Source: Stomatobaculum sp. F0698
GTDB lineage: Bacteria; Bacillota; Clostridia; Lachnospirales; Lachnospiraceae
Reading direction: 5' to 3'
Assembly: GCF_030644385.1 (NCBI RefSeq)
Contig: NZ_CP130060.1
Location: 1,178,001-1,242,000, forward strand
Length of the DNA stretch: 64,000 bases
Under the pieces are notes generated by a model that had not been told where the DNA came from, did no database searches, and saw only the letters and a program-made list of their open reading frames with translations. The position numbers and the translations under genes are program-made. Numbering within the stretch: position 1 is the stretch's first letter; every line of letters starts with the position of its first letter. Of the stretch, positions 22,089 through 30,604 are shown piece by piece.

Positions 22089-22358
22089 TCAGCGGTGTTC
22101 ATTGCTCGCAACCCGCGTCTCTTTTTCCTCTTCTTCCCGCTTTGTCCGCTCCGTAACCTGCCGATAGAGCTTCCATGCCGTTGTAAAGGATGCACCGAGG
22201 CCGAAAAAGAAACCCGGAATGTATACCCATTCACCGACATGCCCGGCCGAAACCAGACGATGGCACAAAAAAAGGCATAAAAGAAGCGGCGCCGCGAGAG
22301 AAAGACCGAACTGACTTAAGAGCAAAAGGTTTTGCATAATCTCAGAACGATGCTTCAT
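22089..22358 (-). CDS. AtpZ/AtpI-family F0F1 assembly protein (first gene of atp operon)
   Basis: An 89-residue protein with two membrane helices (about residues 10-32 and 40-60) and a highly charged tail, as in the AtpZ (ATPase_gene1) family encoded at the head of many Na+- and H+-ATP synthase operons. AtpZ with AtpI has been linked to c-ring assembly and divalent cation transport. The frame is open further upstream, but I start at the ATG at 22358 (MKHRSEIMQ) because the extension runs through the promoter. The GFFFGLGASFTTAWKLYRQV segment resembles the family's second helix. Confidence 0.7.
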   Translation of the reverse strand: MKHRSEIMQNLLLLSQFGLSLAAPLLLCLFLCHRLVSAGHVGEWVYIPGFFFGLGASFTTAWKLYRQVTERTKREEEEKETRVASNEHR

Positions 22359-22404
22359 TTTCTTGCCTCTCTCTACAACACCGGAACACTGGAATACCAA
22401 TTTA

Positions 22405-22433
22405 TTTTTATCACTCGCGAGGAACTTTGTCAA
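22405..22433 (-). promoter_or_regulatory. promoter of the atp operon
   Basis: Consensus sigma-A promoter on the minus strand: -35 TTGACA (22428-22433), 17-bp spacer, -10 TAAAAA (22405-22410). The predicted start is about 40 nt before the first atp ATG. Confidence 0.75.
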
Positions 22434-22588
22434 GGTAATACTGCCCAAGCTCTCCCGACCATAAACTTCTCTTTTTTGTAAGTCTGTCACAAAAGATAGC
22501 TTATATGGCGCTTATCTTCCGAAAGCGCTGGACATTTCCTCCGCCATGCGCAAAGATTGCATGAGTACAACCGTTTCGGAGGATTTTG

Positions 22589-23080
22589 ATGAAGAGCGTC
22601 AAAGAAATTTCGCGCGATATTGCATTTTATTCGAAAGGACATATGCGCGAGTTGGATCGTTTGCTCCGCGTCTGGGGCTTTGCGCGGGAAATTGCGGACG
22701 GCGAACCGTTGAGCCGCCGGGAGCGCTATGCGCTTGAAGTCGCGGCTTTAACCCATAATATCGCCTACCCGCTGTGCCGCGAAACATACGGCAGCGAGGA
22801 CCCCGCGCTTCAGGCACGGGAGGGAGCTGCTTTGGTGCGTGATTTCCTGCGGGATGCCGACATGCCCGCGGAACAACTGGAGCGCATTGTCTATCTGGTT
22901 TCCCGGCACCACAGCGAGGAGCCCGCGGAAGATCCGGACCTGCAAATTCTGCTGGAAGCCGTTTACATTGCGTCCGTTCGCGAAAAACACATACCGCGCG
23001 CCGAGGTCAAAACGGCGATGAAAACGTTGTTTCGAACAAAAAGCGGAATTGCGGAAGCAAAATTGATACTGGGACTCTGA
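22589..23080 (+). CDS. degenerate HD-domain protein, probably not a metal phosphohydrolase
   Basis: A 163-residue all-helical protein with the layout of small HD-domain hydrolases: an N-terminal helix with GHMRELDRL (His19), the central ALTHNIAYP and a downstream RHH. The defining His-Asp pair reads His56-Asn57, and the usual late metal-ligand region (EAD.LVN in relatives) reads EAVYIAS. Metal binding is therefore doubtful. GGAGGA lies 5 nt before the ATG at 22589. It is divergent from the atp operon and ends in its own terminator. Function unknown; a nucleotide- or protein-binding role is possible. Confidence 0.7.
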   Translation: MKSVKEISRDIAFYSKGHMRELDRLLRVWGFAREIADGEPLSRRERYALEVAALTHNIAYPLCRETYGSEDPALQAREGAALVRDFLRDADMPAEQLERIVYLVSRHHSEEPAEDPDLQILLEAVYIASVREKHIPRAEVKTAMKTLFRTKSGIAEAKLILGL

Positions 23081-23097
23081 GCCTCCGCGATTTGTCG

Positions 23098-23122
23098 CCA
23101 CCCGCATAGCGGGTGGTTTTTT
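23098..23122 (+). terminator. intrinsic terminator of the HD-domain gene
   Basis: Perfect 8-bp stem CCACCCGC/GCGGGTGG with a 3-nt loop, followed by TTTTTT, starting 17 nt after the stop codon. Confidence 0.9.
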
Positions 23123-23146
23123 AAGACAGCCTGTTTCACAGAAGAT

Positions 23147-23190
23147 AAGAACCCCGCAGCGCTTGATTTTACCAGCGTTGCGGGGTTCTT
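23147..23190 (-). terminator. terminator of the NlpC/P60 gene
   Basis: A 17-bp inverted repeat (23147-23163 and 23174-23190, one G-U pair) around a 10-nt loop lies 36 nt downstream of the NlpC/P60 stop codon. The T-rich part is inside the stem ends, so it may act in both directions. Confidence 0.65.
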
Positions 23191-23226
23191 TACCAACTCT
23201 TTTTGTCCTATCGCTCTGTAACTCAC

Positions 23227-24810
23227 TCAGTCCCCGAGGACATTGCGAATGGCGCGCGGGGTTCTGTAGTTCCAACTCGAAATCTTAATACCGGAACGGC
23301 GGCTCGCCGCATTGACAATCTGACCGTTGCCGATGTATATGCCGACATGGTTAATCGTTCCGCGCGAGTTCGAGTAAAAGACCAAATCGCCCGGTCGCAT
23401 CTCGCTCTCCGAGACCTTCTTGCCCATCTGTGCCTGCGCGCCCGAGTAGTGGGGAAGGGAGACGCCGTAGCGCTCCATAATCTTCATGGTAAAGCCGGAA
23501 CAGTCGGCACCGTGCTCCAAGCTCGTTCCGCCCCAGACGTAGGGATTGCCGAGGAACTGCAGCGAATAGTTGACCAGCTGCTGACGGCGCGACAGGGAAG
23601 CCTGTTCCGCCTCTTCCTGCGGGCTGAAATGAATCGCCTCATTCAATGCATAGCGGACTTCGACGTACTCGCTCTTCACGAAGACATCATCGCCCTCCTC
23701 GAGTTCCAGTTTGACCCAGCCGTCCAGCTGCTCCACAACGGGATAGCGCTCACTGTTGTTGATCTGGGTCCAAATCGCGCTGTCCTCCTTCGGCTCGGCG
23801 CGCGCATTCAAAACATCGGTGTGCACAATGGCCATCAAAGAGGCGTTCTGCATGGCCTCCTCCTTGGCCTGTTCCCCGGTCGCAATATACTCCGCCTTCA
23901 CATAACCTGTGATACCGCCCGACTTGATTTTCAGCCAGCCGTTCGCAGTCTCCAGGACATCGCAACCCGCCTTGGAAGTCAGTTTGCCTATGATCTTACC
24001 GTCCTCTTTCGGCTCCTCGCGTATGTTCAGATACCCAGTAACCTCGGAGACGCCGAGATTGTCGTACATATTGAGCACCATGGCGCGAAGATCCTGTTTC
24101 CGCGCCTCGTTCAGACAATCCTGAATCTCCACGTAATCCTCGCTGATATAGCCTGAGCGCGTCTGCACAAAGCCGTCCTGCTCGCCGAGCACCTCGTAGC
24201 GCTCATTCTGCAGGGCAGTGCCCACGCTGTCCGCATCCTTGCTCGGTGCGGAGCGTATGTTCAGTTTATCGGCCTTCACAATCGCGCGACGTTTTACATT
24301 CTGCAGCGCGAGTGCCTTGGCCTCGTCTCCGGTCTTCACATAGTCACTGTGCACATAGCCCTCAAAACCGCCCGAAGAGATGTGATACCAACCGTCTTCG
24401 GTCTTATCGAGTATCTCGCAGGCGGAGCCGCCGAAGAGCTTCCCGTTCACATCGCTCTTCTGTGATCCCTCCTTGTGCATGTTGAGATACCCCTCGACAT
24501 TGACAATGCCCAGGTTATGATAGCTGTCCACCACCGTGCGCGCGTTTGCCTCGAGTTCCGCCGCGCGGGATTCTTCCGGCGACAGCGTAGCCTCAATGGT
24601 CTGCACCGCCTCCGCGTTGCTCGGCGTATTTATCGCGCCGCGCCGCGCCGCTTTGCCGCCTCGCCCCTGCACAAAGGCAGCGGTTCCGCACACCAAAAGA
24701 ACTGCGCCGAGTCCCGCCGCAGTCTTCTGTAAAGTGGTGAAGGCGCGCCGTCTTTTCCGCCGTTGCGGCGAAAGGCCGGCACCCAGATTTTTTCTCGGAT
24801 TGTTGTTCAT
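23227..24810 (-). CDS. membrane-anchored SH3b/NlpC-P60 peptidoglycan endopeptidase
   Basis: Predicted wall hydrolase of 527 residues. A basic N-terminus is followed by one membrane anchor or uncleaved signal (residues 30-50, LGAVLLVCGTAAF). Then come four SH3b-like domains in two alternating pairs (each pair starting NLG..V.GYLN and ending SGY or GYV plus SEDYVE or AEYI). The C-terminal NlpC/P60 domain has the catalytic Cys in GADCSGF and His in INHVGIY. The family cleaves D-Glu to DAP bonds in stem peptides. It has its own promoter and terminator. The duplicated SH3b pair gives an internal repeat of about 150 residues. Confidence 0.9.
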   Translation of the reverse strand: MNNNPRKNLGAGLSPQRRKRRRAFTTLQKTAAGLGAVLLVCGTAAFVQGRGGKAARRGAINTPSNAEAVQTIEATLSPEESRAAELEANARTVVDSYHNLGIVNVEGYLNMHKEGSQKSDVNGKLFGGSACEILDKTEDGWYHISSGGFEGYVHSDYVKTGDEAKALALQNVKRRAIVKADKLNIRSAPSKDADSVGTALQNERYEVLGEQDGFVQTRSGYISEDYVEIQDCLNEARKQDLRAMVLNMYDNLGVSEVTGYLNIREEPKEDGKIIGKLTSKAGCDVLETANGWLKIKSGGITGYVKAEYIATGEQAKEEAMQNASLMAIVHTDVLNARAEPKEDSAIWTQINNSERYPVVEQLDGWVKLELEEGDDVFVKSEYVEVRYALNEAIHFSPQEEAEQASLSRRQQLVNYSLQFLGNPYVWGGTSLEHGADCSGFTMKIMERYGVSLPHYSGAQAQMGKKVSESEMRPGDLVFYSNSRGTINHVGIYIGNGQIVNAASRRSGIKISSWNYRTPRAIRNVLGD

Positions 24811-24839
24811 AGCGCTTCCCTCCAGACGAAAGCGCCTCT

Positions 24840-24868
24840 ATTATAACCCGAGACCCCTGCCCTGTCTG
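24840..24868 (-). promoter_or_regulatory. promoter of the NlpC/P60 gene
   Basis: Minus-strand -10 TATAAT (24840-24845), 17-bp spacer, weak -35 CAGACA (24863-24868). The predicted start is about 22 nt before the ATG. Confidence 0.55.
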
Positions 24869-24889
24869 TAAAAAAACTGTGAACCATAT

Positions 24890-25516
24890 TTAGGCATCCA
24901 AAAGCCCCCGGAAACGAAGGTAGGTCTTCACCAGTTCCGCCGTCTGGGGGATGGTGAGCTTCGTCGTGTTAAGCGGCAAGTCGTAGAGCATGGGGTCGCC
25001 CCAGTTGTTGCCGGTATAGTAGCGGCAGTAATCCCGACGCTGCCGGTTGATTTTCTGGATGCGACTCATGGCTTCCTCGGCATCCACAGCATCCACTTCC
25101 ATGACGCGTCTCACTTTGCTCGCCATGTCGCAGTACACAAAGAGGCTCACAAACTCCCCGAACTCGGTCGCATCGAGCACAAAATCCGCGCTCCGGCCGA
25201 TGAAAATGCAGGAACCCCGATCCGCCATCTTTCGTATGGCCTCCGCCTCGAAGCGGAAGAGATTGTCCGGGTTTGTGATGTTGCCCGCGACGCGGGGTTT
25301 TCCGATTACATCCCGCGCCTGTCCGAAGAGACTTTTGCCGGGTTTCTCATCATGAAGGCGGAAATACTTCTCTCCCACCGCCGCATACTCGGAGGCGGTG
25401 CGGATAATTTCATCGTCATAGTAGGGAATGCCTAGCTCCTCCGAGAGTGCCTTGCCGAGCAGACGTCCGCCGCTTCCGTACTCCCGTTCAATCGTAATGA
25501 CAAGATGCTGTTTCAT
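24890..25516 (-). CDS. cytidylate kinase-like family protein
   Basis: P-loop protein of the cytidylate-kinase-like family common in Clostridia. The 208-residue protein begins VITIEREYGSGGRLLGKALS, where the loop GSGG replaces a classical GxxGxGKS, and continues PYYDDEII, FIGRSADFVL and RQRRDYCRYYTGNNWGDP. The true substrate is not established; it is not the housekeeping Cmk. I prefer the second ATG (25516), 8 nt after AGGAGG, over the first (25522), which is too close. It follows the P-type ATPase gene by 26 nt and is probably its operon partner. Confidence 0.8.
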   Translation of the reverse strand: MKQHLVITIEREYGSGGRLLGKALSEELGIPYYDDEIIRTASEYAAVGEKYFRLHDEKPGKSLFGQARDVIGKPRVAGNITNPDNLFRFEAEAIRKMADRGSCIFIGRSADFVLDATEFGEFVSLFVYCDMASKVRRVMEVDAVDAEEAMSRIQKINRQRRDYCRYYTGNNWGDPMLYDLPLNTTKLTIPQTAELVKTYLRFRGLLDA

Positions 25517-25542
25517 GGTCATTTCCTCCTGTTAATTTATGC

Positions 25543-28125
25543 TTAGATGCCGTTGCCGTTCCGGTAGAACCAGCGCTTTGCTATCTCGGCTGTCAGCATA
25601 TAGCATACCACAACCAGGCCAAGAGCTGCGAGCAAAGAAGCGGGCAGCGGCACCAAGCCTAGCAGCGCGCCGAGCGGCGTGTAGGGTAAGGCGATTGCCG
25701 CTAAAATCGACAAGACGGTCGCAAAGCAAAGTCCCTTGCCCACACGACTTTGAAAGAAGGGCTTGGACGTCCGGATAATCAATACGACGAGTGCGGCAGA
25801 GACCACCGACTCGACAAACCAACCGCTTCGAAAGAGCGCCGCATCCGCACGGAAAACGCGAAGCAAGACAAAGAAGGTCAGATAGTCAAACGTGGAACTG
25901 ATCAAACCGAAGAGCAGCATGAAACGACGTATCATGCGGAAGTCCCAGCGTATCGGGCGGCTTATCCACTCCGCATCCACCACGTCGTCCGCAATCTGTA
26001 CCTCGGGCATATCGGTCAACACATTTGTGCTGAGAATCTGTTTCGGTAGGAGCGGCAAAAAGGGCAGAATCAGCGAAATTCCCGCCATACTGAACATATT
26101 GCCGAAGTTTGCGCTCGTCGTCATAAAGATATATTTGAGCGTGTTCGCGAAGGTCTTTCTGCCCTCCCGTATCCCCGCGAGCAGCACGCCGAGATCTTGC
26201 TCGAGAAGAACGATGGAGGCCGCGCTCTTTGCGATATCGCTCGCGCTCTCCACCGAAATGCCGACATCCGCGGCGTGGAGAGCCGGCGCATCATTGATGC
26301 CGTCTCCCATGTAGCCGACAACCGCACCGGCCTCCTTCAGCGCGAGTATGATTGCCTCCTTCTGCCCGGGATCCACCTCCGCAAAGAGTTCGGCTTCACG
26401 GACCCGCGCCTTTAATTCGTCCTTGGAGAGAGCGGCGATTTCGCTGCCCGTCATGATTTGTTTCGCGTCCATATCAAGCTGTCCAGCAATGTTTGCCGCA
26501 ATCAACGCATTGTCGCCCGTGATAATTTTGAGGCTCACGCCCTCTTGCCGAATCGCAGCTACCGTTTCGCGTACGTTATCCTTTAAGGGGTCAAGGAAGA
26601 GCAACATGCCTCGGAACATGAGTCCGCAATCCTTTGCCGTTGCGGCATCCTCATCGGCGGAGAGAATACGGGTCGCAAGGCCGATTGCGCGGTAGCCGAG
26701 TCCCGCATAGTGTGCATACCCGGCTTCGATTTCATTCCGCATCTCGTCGAGCGGTACTTCCCGCCCCGCTGCGTTCATGGCAGAGACCGATCTCGCGAGA
26801 ATCTCTTCGAGCGCGCCCTTTGTAATCATGACGCGATTGCCGTGAAACAGAGAGTTCTCGGGCGTGTCTACCGTCACCGTCAGGCAGCGACTCTCAAAGC
26901 TGTAGGGAATCTCAGCGACTTTTCGATAAGCGTCGATGGGGCGCTCCCTTCTTGTCAGCGCATCGTCGAGCGGATTCCGATAGCCCTCCTGCAATTTCGC
27001 ATTTAAATAGGCTGCGAGCAACAGACTCTCTCGGGCGACCGCGAGTGCCTCCGGCAGTGCGCTGTCTTCCGAAATTTTATCCTGCAAGCCTTCTCCCGCC
27101 GTGACCGCTCCCGAGAGCGCTGCCTCGCCCCGCGTGATGGTTCCCGTTTTATCGGAGCAGAGCACATCCATGCTGCCGAAGTTCTCAATTGCATTGAGTT
27201 TCCGGACAATGACCTTCTGCTCTGCCATGCGCTTTGCGCCCTTTGCGAGATTGATGCTGATAATCGCCGGCAACAGCTGCGGCGTCAGTCCGACCGAGAG
27301 CGCCAGTGCGAACATAAAGGAGTCAAACAGCGGCTTCTTCATCAGGACATTGAAGAGGAAAATGGCCGCGAGCATTACCGCTGTGATGCGAATCAGAAAC
27401 GCGCCGAATTTCCGCACGCCACGCTCAAAGTCGGTCGGCGTCTCCTTGCTCTGCACGCTCTTCGAAATTTTTCCGAACTCGCTCTCCGCCGCCGTGTGCA
27501 CGACGACCGCTCTTCCGGACCCCGCCTTAATGCCGGTCCCCATGTAGAGGCAGTTGCTGCGTTTCGCGAGCACAGTCGCAACGTCGAGCGCACCGGCGTG
27601 TTTCTCCGCCGGAAAAGTCTCGCCGGTCAGTGCGCTCTCGTTTGCCGTTAGACCGCTCGCTTCGAGGAGGTAGCAGTCCGCCGGCACAAGATCGCCGACC
27701 CGGAGTAAGATCACATCGCCGCGGACAAGTTCCTCCGCCGAAATTTCCCGCTCTTTACCATCCCGGCATACCGTCACTTTGTCGCCGACCACTTTTAAAA
27801 GTTCCTCGACCGCAACGCCCGCGCGGTACTCCTGGAAAAAGCTGAGCACTGCCGAAAAGAGGACAATCGCGAAAATAATCAATGCATCCGTCGTATCCTG
27901 CATCAAAAACGAGACGGCGGTCGCAAAGAGTAAGAGCAGTGTGACCGGGCTCTCAAACTGTCTGAGGAAAACCCGGAGCGGGCTTTCCCCTCTTCCCTTT
28001 GAAAGGCGGTTTTTGCCATCGGCCTCCAGTCGTTTTTCCGCTTCTGTTGCGGAGAGACCCGACGCAGCGGTCGAGAGCCCCTCTAACACAGCGTCTGCCT
28101 GCAAACTCCAAAATTCGGTTTTCAT
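25543..28125 (-). CDS. mgtA: P-type Mg2+-transporting ATPase, MgtA/MgtB type
   Basis: Magnesium-importing P3B ATPase of 860 residues. Visible: N-terminal cation ATPase domain, actuator loop SALTGETFPAEK, phosphorylation site LCSDKTGTITRGE, nucleotide domain, hinge GDGINDAPALHAADVGI, and ten membrane segments. The C-terminal stretch LPFLPLLPKQILSTNVLTDMPE with the following DAEWISRP is characteristic of MgtA/MgtB rather than Ca2+ pumps. It lies between the AEC carrier (49 nt upstream) and the cytidylate-kinase-like gene (26 nt downstream). No Mg2+ riboswitch fits in the 49-nt gap. Confidence 0.92.
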   Translation of the reverse strand: MKTEFWSLQADAVLEGLSTAASGLSATEAEKRLEADGKNRLSKGRGESPLRVFLRQFESPVTLLLLFATAVSFLMQDTTDALIIFAIVLFSAVLSFFQEYRAGVAVEELLKVVGDKVTVCRDGKEREISAEELVRGDVILLRVGDLVPADCYLLEASGLTANESALTGETFPAEKHAGALDVATVLAKRSNCLYMGTGIKAGSGRAVVVHTAAESEFGKISKSVQSKETPTDFERGVRKFGAFLIRITAVMLAAIFLFNVLMKKPLFDSFMFALALSVGLTPQLLPAIISINLAKGAKRMAEQKVIVRKLNAIENFGSMDVLCSDKTGTITRGEAALSGAVTAGEGLQDKISEDSALPEALAVARESLLLAAYLNAKLQEGYRNPLDDALTRRERPIDAYRKVAEIPYSFESRCLTVTVDTPENSLFHGNRVMITKGALEEILARSVSAMNAAGREVPLDEMRNEIEAGYAHYAGLGYRAIGLATRILSADEDAATAKDCGLMFRGMLLFLDPLKDNVRETVAAIRQEGVSLKIITGDNALIAANIAGQLDMDAKQIMTGSEIAALSKDELKARVREAELFAEVDPGQKEAIILALKEAGAVVGYMGDGINDAPALHAADVGISVESASDIAKSAASIVLLEQDLGVLLAGIREGRKTFANTLKYIFMTTSANFGNMFSMAGISLILPFLPLLPKQILSTNVLTDMPEVQIADDVVDAEWISRPIRWDFRMIRRFMLLFGLISSTFDYLTFFVLLRVFRADAALFRSGWFVESVVSAALVVLIIRTSKPFFQSRVGKGLCFATVLSILAAIALPYTPLGALLGLVPLPASLLAALGLVVVCYMLTAEIAKRWFYRNGNGI

Positions 28126-28174
28126 TCCAACGCCCCTCTTTCCTTCCGAATAAACTCGATTCCGATTCCGGCCC

Positions 28175-29116
28175 TCAGAACATAACCATCAAAATCGGTA
28201 CCGTGATAAAGATACCCAAGGTGGACAGTACCGAACCGATGGCCGCGTACTGTTCGTCCGCGCCGTAGGCACCCGCCATGACCGTGATTTGCGAGACCGA
28301 GGGCAGCGCCGCCTCAATGAGGAAGACTTTCTGCGGAAGACCCGTAATTCCGAGGGCACGGGTCACCAGGATCGAAACCAACGGGGCAAACAGCAGTCTA
28401 AGCACCAGCATGGCCGGAATGCCGCGTTCAAGGCGCAGGCTCTTTTTCCCGAGCTCATAGATCACAAAGCCGCAGTAAAACAGCGCGAGCGGCGTTACTG
28501 TTGCACTCACATAGTTCATGAAACTCATCGCAATGCGCGGCAGGCGGATGTCTGCGAGTAACAGCACATAGGCCGCAATGATGCCGAGTATCGGCGGCTT
28601 TGTGAACAGCGAGACCAACAAATTCTGTTTCTTCTCCTTCTGTTCCGCCGCATCTCCGGAATGCTCCACCAACATCAAAGCAACCGTCTGGGTGAAGACG
28701 GTCGAACACATGTAGTAAAGCATCACATAGGGCAAGCTGACATCGCCGAACAGTTCCTGTGCCATGGGCAAGCCGATAAACAGAGTGTTCGAGAGAAAGG
28801 CGAGCGCCACAAAGACACCGCTTCTCCGCTTGGGAAGCTTCAGAGCCTTTGCAACCAGCATGGAGACCGCGAGACAGATGAGAATGGTAAGCAAGGGCAC
28901 CAGCAGTAACGGCCCCATTTCGAGCATGTCCGCGCGCTTCAAATTCTTCTGGATACCGACGATCGTATTGAGCGGCACCGCAATATTGATGACATAACGA
29001 CTCACAAACTTTTTCTCGGTCGCCGTCATAAATTTGAGTTTTCCCAGTAAGAAGCCAACCGCCATCAGGCTGAAAATCACAAAAACCGCCGACACCGCGT
29101 TTAAAAACTCTCCCAA
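28175..29116 (-). CDS. AEC-family (auxin efflux carrier-like) transporter
   Basis: Ten-helix secondary transporter of the AEC/BART superfamily, many of which move malate, other dicarboxylates or amino acids. The 313-residue protein has the typical two five-helix halves, starting FLNAVSAVFVIFSLMAVGFLLGKL and ending GLPQKVFLIEAALPSVSQITVMAGAYGAD. The start is a TTG at 29116 with AGGAGG 7 nt upstream; no nearer ATG or GTG is available. Substrate cannot be told from sequence. It follows the yebC terminator and may be read with mgtA. Confidence 0.85.
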   Translation of the reverse strand: MGEFLNAVSAVFVIFSLMAVGFLLGKLKFMTATEKKFVSRYVINIAVPLNTIVGIQKNLKRADMLEMGPLLLVPLLTILICLAVSMLVAKALKLPKRRSGVFVALAFLSNTLFIGLPMAQELFGDVSLPYVMLYYMCSTVFTQTVALMLVEHSGDAAEQKEKKQNLLVSLFTKPPILGIIAAYVLLLADIRLPRIAMSFMNYVSATVTPLALFYCGFVIYELGKKSLRLERGIPAMLVLRLLFAPLVSILVTRALGITGLPQKVFLIEAALPSVSQITVMAGAYGADEQYAAIGSVLSTLGIFITVPILMVMF

Positions 29117-29146
29117 GCAAACCTCCTTCTCTTTGCCAATACAAAA

Positions 29147-29174
29147 GGGGAGAGGCTGTGTTCCTCCTCTCCCC
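29147..29174 (-). terminator. terminator of yebC
   Basis: Perfect 9-bp stem (29147-29155 with 29166-29174, GGGGAGAGG against CCTCTCCCC) followed on the minus strand by TTTTGT, 20 nt after the yebC stop. Confidence 0.75.
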
Positions 29175-29194
29175 CTTCAAAACCCTCAAATCAC

Positions 29195-29926
29195 TTATTC
29201 TTCGTCCCAGCTGTGGAACACCGCCTGGACATCATCGTCCTCATCGAGCAGGTCCAGAATGCGCTGCATCTTCTTCCGATCCTCTTCGCTCTTTAAGCTG
29301 ACCCAGTTCTGCGGAATCATCTTGACATCCGCCTCGAGCATGGCAATTCCCTTTTGCTCAAAGGCCTCGCGCACCGCGGAAAACTGATCCGGGTCGGTCA
29401 AAACTTCGTAGCTGTCCTCATTGTCCGCGAAATCCTCTGCGCCCGCATCGAGTGCAAACATCATGAGCTCGTCCGCGTCCATATTGCACTCTTCCTTATC
29501 AATCAGAATCTGACCCTTGCGATCAAACATGAAAGAGACGCAACCCGGCGTACCGACGTTACCGTTTCCCTTTGAAAAAGCCGCGCGCACATTTGCCGCC
29601 GTTCGGTTCTTGTTGTCCGTCAAGGTCTCAACGATGATGGCAACGCCGGACGGACCGTAGCCCTCGTAAACGTTCTGCTCATAGTTCACGCTGTCAAGGC
29701 CGCCCGCTGCCTTCTTGATTCCGTTATTGATGGTATCGTTCGGGACATTGTTTGCCTTCGCCTTTGCGATGACATCTCTGAGCTTCGAGTTATTGGAAGG
29801 ATCCGGGCCGCCCTCTTTGACTGCAACCGCAATCTCTCTTCCGATGACGGTGAAAATCTTGCCCTTTGCGGCGTCATTTTTTTCTTTCTTGTGCTTGATA
29901 TTCGCAAACTTGGAATGTCCTGACAT
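29195..29926 (-). CDS. YebC/PmpR family regulator / translation factor
   Basis: Member of the universal YebC/TACO1 family, described both as DNA-binding regulators and, more recently, as ribosome-associated factors that relieve stalling at polyproline. The 243-residue protein begins MSGHSKFANIKHKKEKND and has KGGPDPSNN-type and NVPNDTINNGIKKA segments typical of the family. The ATG at 29926 has AAGGAG upstream. It has its own promoter, placed partly inside the upstream gene's terminator, and its own terminator. Confidence 0.93.
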   Translation of the reverse strand: MSGHSKFANIKHKKEKNDAAKGKIFTVIGREIAVAVKEGGPDPSNNSKLRDVIAKAKANNVPNDTINNGIKKAAGGLDSVNYEQNVYEGYGPSGVAIIVETLTDNKNRTAANVRAAFSKGNGNVGTPGCVSFMFDRKGQILIDKEECNMDADELMMFALDAGAEDFADNEDSYEVLTDPDQFSAVREAFEQKGIAMLEADVKMIPQNWVSLKSEEDRKKMQRILDLLDEDDDVQAVFHSWDEE

Positions 29927-29985
29927 ACCAAAAACTCCTTCTGTTCTATTCTGCGCGGCGCACGCTGCGCCGTTTTTACCGTCCC

Positions 29986-30014
29986 ATACTAACACGCGAA
30001 AAAACGCGCGTCAA
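29986..30014 (-). promoter_or_regulatory. promoter of yebC, -35 inside preceding terminator
   Basis: Minus-strand -35 TTGACG (30009-30014), 17-bp spacer, -10 TAGTAT (29986-29991). The -35 box uses the loop and descending arm of the terminator at 29999-30027. Confidence 0.6.
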
Positions 30015-30027
30015 CCGACGCGCGTTT
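29999..30027 (-). terminator. terminator of the small secreted protein gene
   Basis: Perfect 11-bp stem (30002-30012 with 30017-30027) and a 4-nt loop followed by a T-run on the minus strand, 8 nt after the stop codon of the preceding gene. Confidence 0.85.
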
Positions 30028-30034
30028 CACAAAA

Positions 30035-30493
30035 TCAATATACCGTGGTGGTGAAGGGCGACTCCACGCCGCCTACACGCTTGCCGGTCTCCTCGTCAAA
30101 GGTGCCGCTCGCACCGTGGTTGCGCTTTACATTGGTCGGGCTGTAGGTCTTATCTCCCGACGCTTTGACCGCCGCAATGGTCGCCGCCGTCGAGTACACG
30201 CGGCGAATCTGTCCGTAGGTAATCCACTGTCCGTCCGCATTCACCTGATAGCCGTCCGGCGTCGTGGTGTCGGTCAGCAGCCATCCGTCGTTGTCGAAGT
30301 AATAGCACTCAGAGATGCCGTCTTTGTTTCCGTCGAGCCAGAGCCAGGTGTTCGAAGGATACTGCCCGTTCCCATAGTCATACCACCAGGAGTCGGGACG
30401 ACTCTCGCCGAGTCTCCAGGTTCCCGCAAATGCCGTAAAGCTCAGCGCAAGTGTCAGCGCCACCGACGCTACCGCTAATTTCGCAATCTTCAT
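30035..30493 (-). CDS. small secreted protein with cell-wall/glucan-binding-like repeats
   Basis: A 152-residue exported protein. Residues 1-23 are a clear signal peptide ending AFA, and the mature part is rich in Trp, Tyr, Gly and Asp (WWYDYGNGQYPSNTWLWLD, ECYYFDNDGWLLTD, TTPDGYQVNADGQW). This resembles the choline/glucan-binding (CW_binding) repeat class used for wall attachment. The C-terminal half has no recognisable domain. It has its own promoter and terminator. The DGISE, YFD and TPDGY.V motifs recur in the signal-less ORF at 37495-37875, so both belong to one lineage family. Ligand unknown. Confidence 0.75.
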   Translation of the reverse strand: MKIAKLAVASVALTLALSFTAFAGTWRLGESRPDSWWYDYGNGQYPSNTWLWLDGNKDGISECYYFDNDGWLLTDTTTPDGYQVNADGQWITYGQIRRVYSTAATIAAVKASGDKTYSPTNVKRNHGASGTFDEETGKRVGGVESPFTTTVY

Positions 30494-30531
30494 AACCGGT
30501 TCCCCCTTTTCTGTCGAACTTTCTTGTTCCT

Positions 30532-30560
30532 ATCATACCGATAACTTAAATTTCTGTAAA
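30532..30560 (-). promoter_or_regulatory. promoter of the small secreted protein gene
   Basis: Minus-strand -35 TTTACA (30555-30560), 17-bp spacer, -10 TATGAT (30532-30537), placing the start about 32 nt before the ATG; a purine-rich ribosome site follows. Confidence 0.65.
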
Positions 30561-30604
30561 GAGATTCCGACGTTGAAAGCAAAAACGACTGAAAAATGTA
30601 AGAT

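Noticed and set aside
28126..28174. Mg2+ riboswitch before mgtA
   Set aside because: The gap to the upstream AEC gene is 49 nt, too short for an M-box or mgtA leader.
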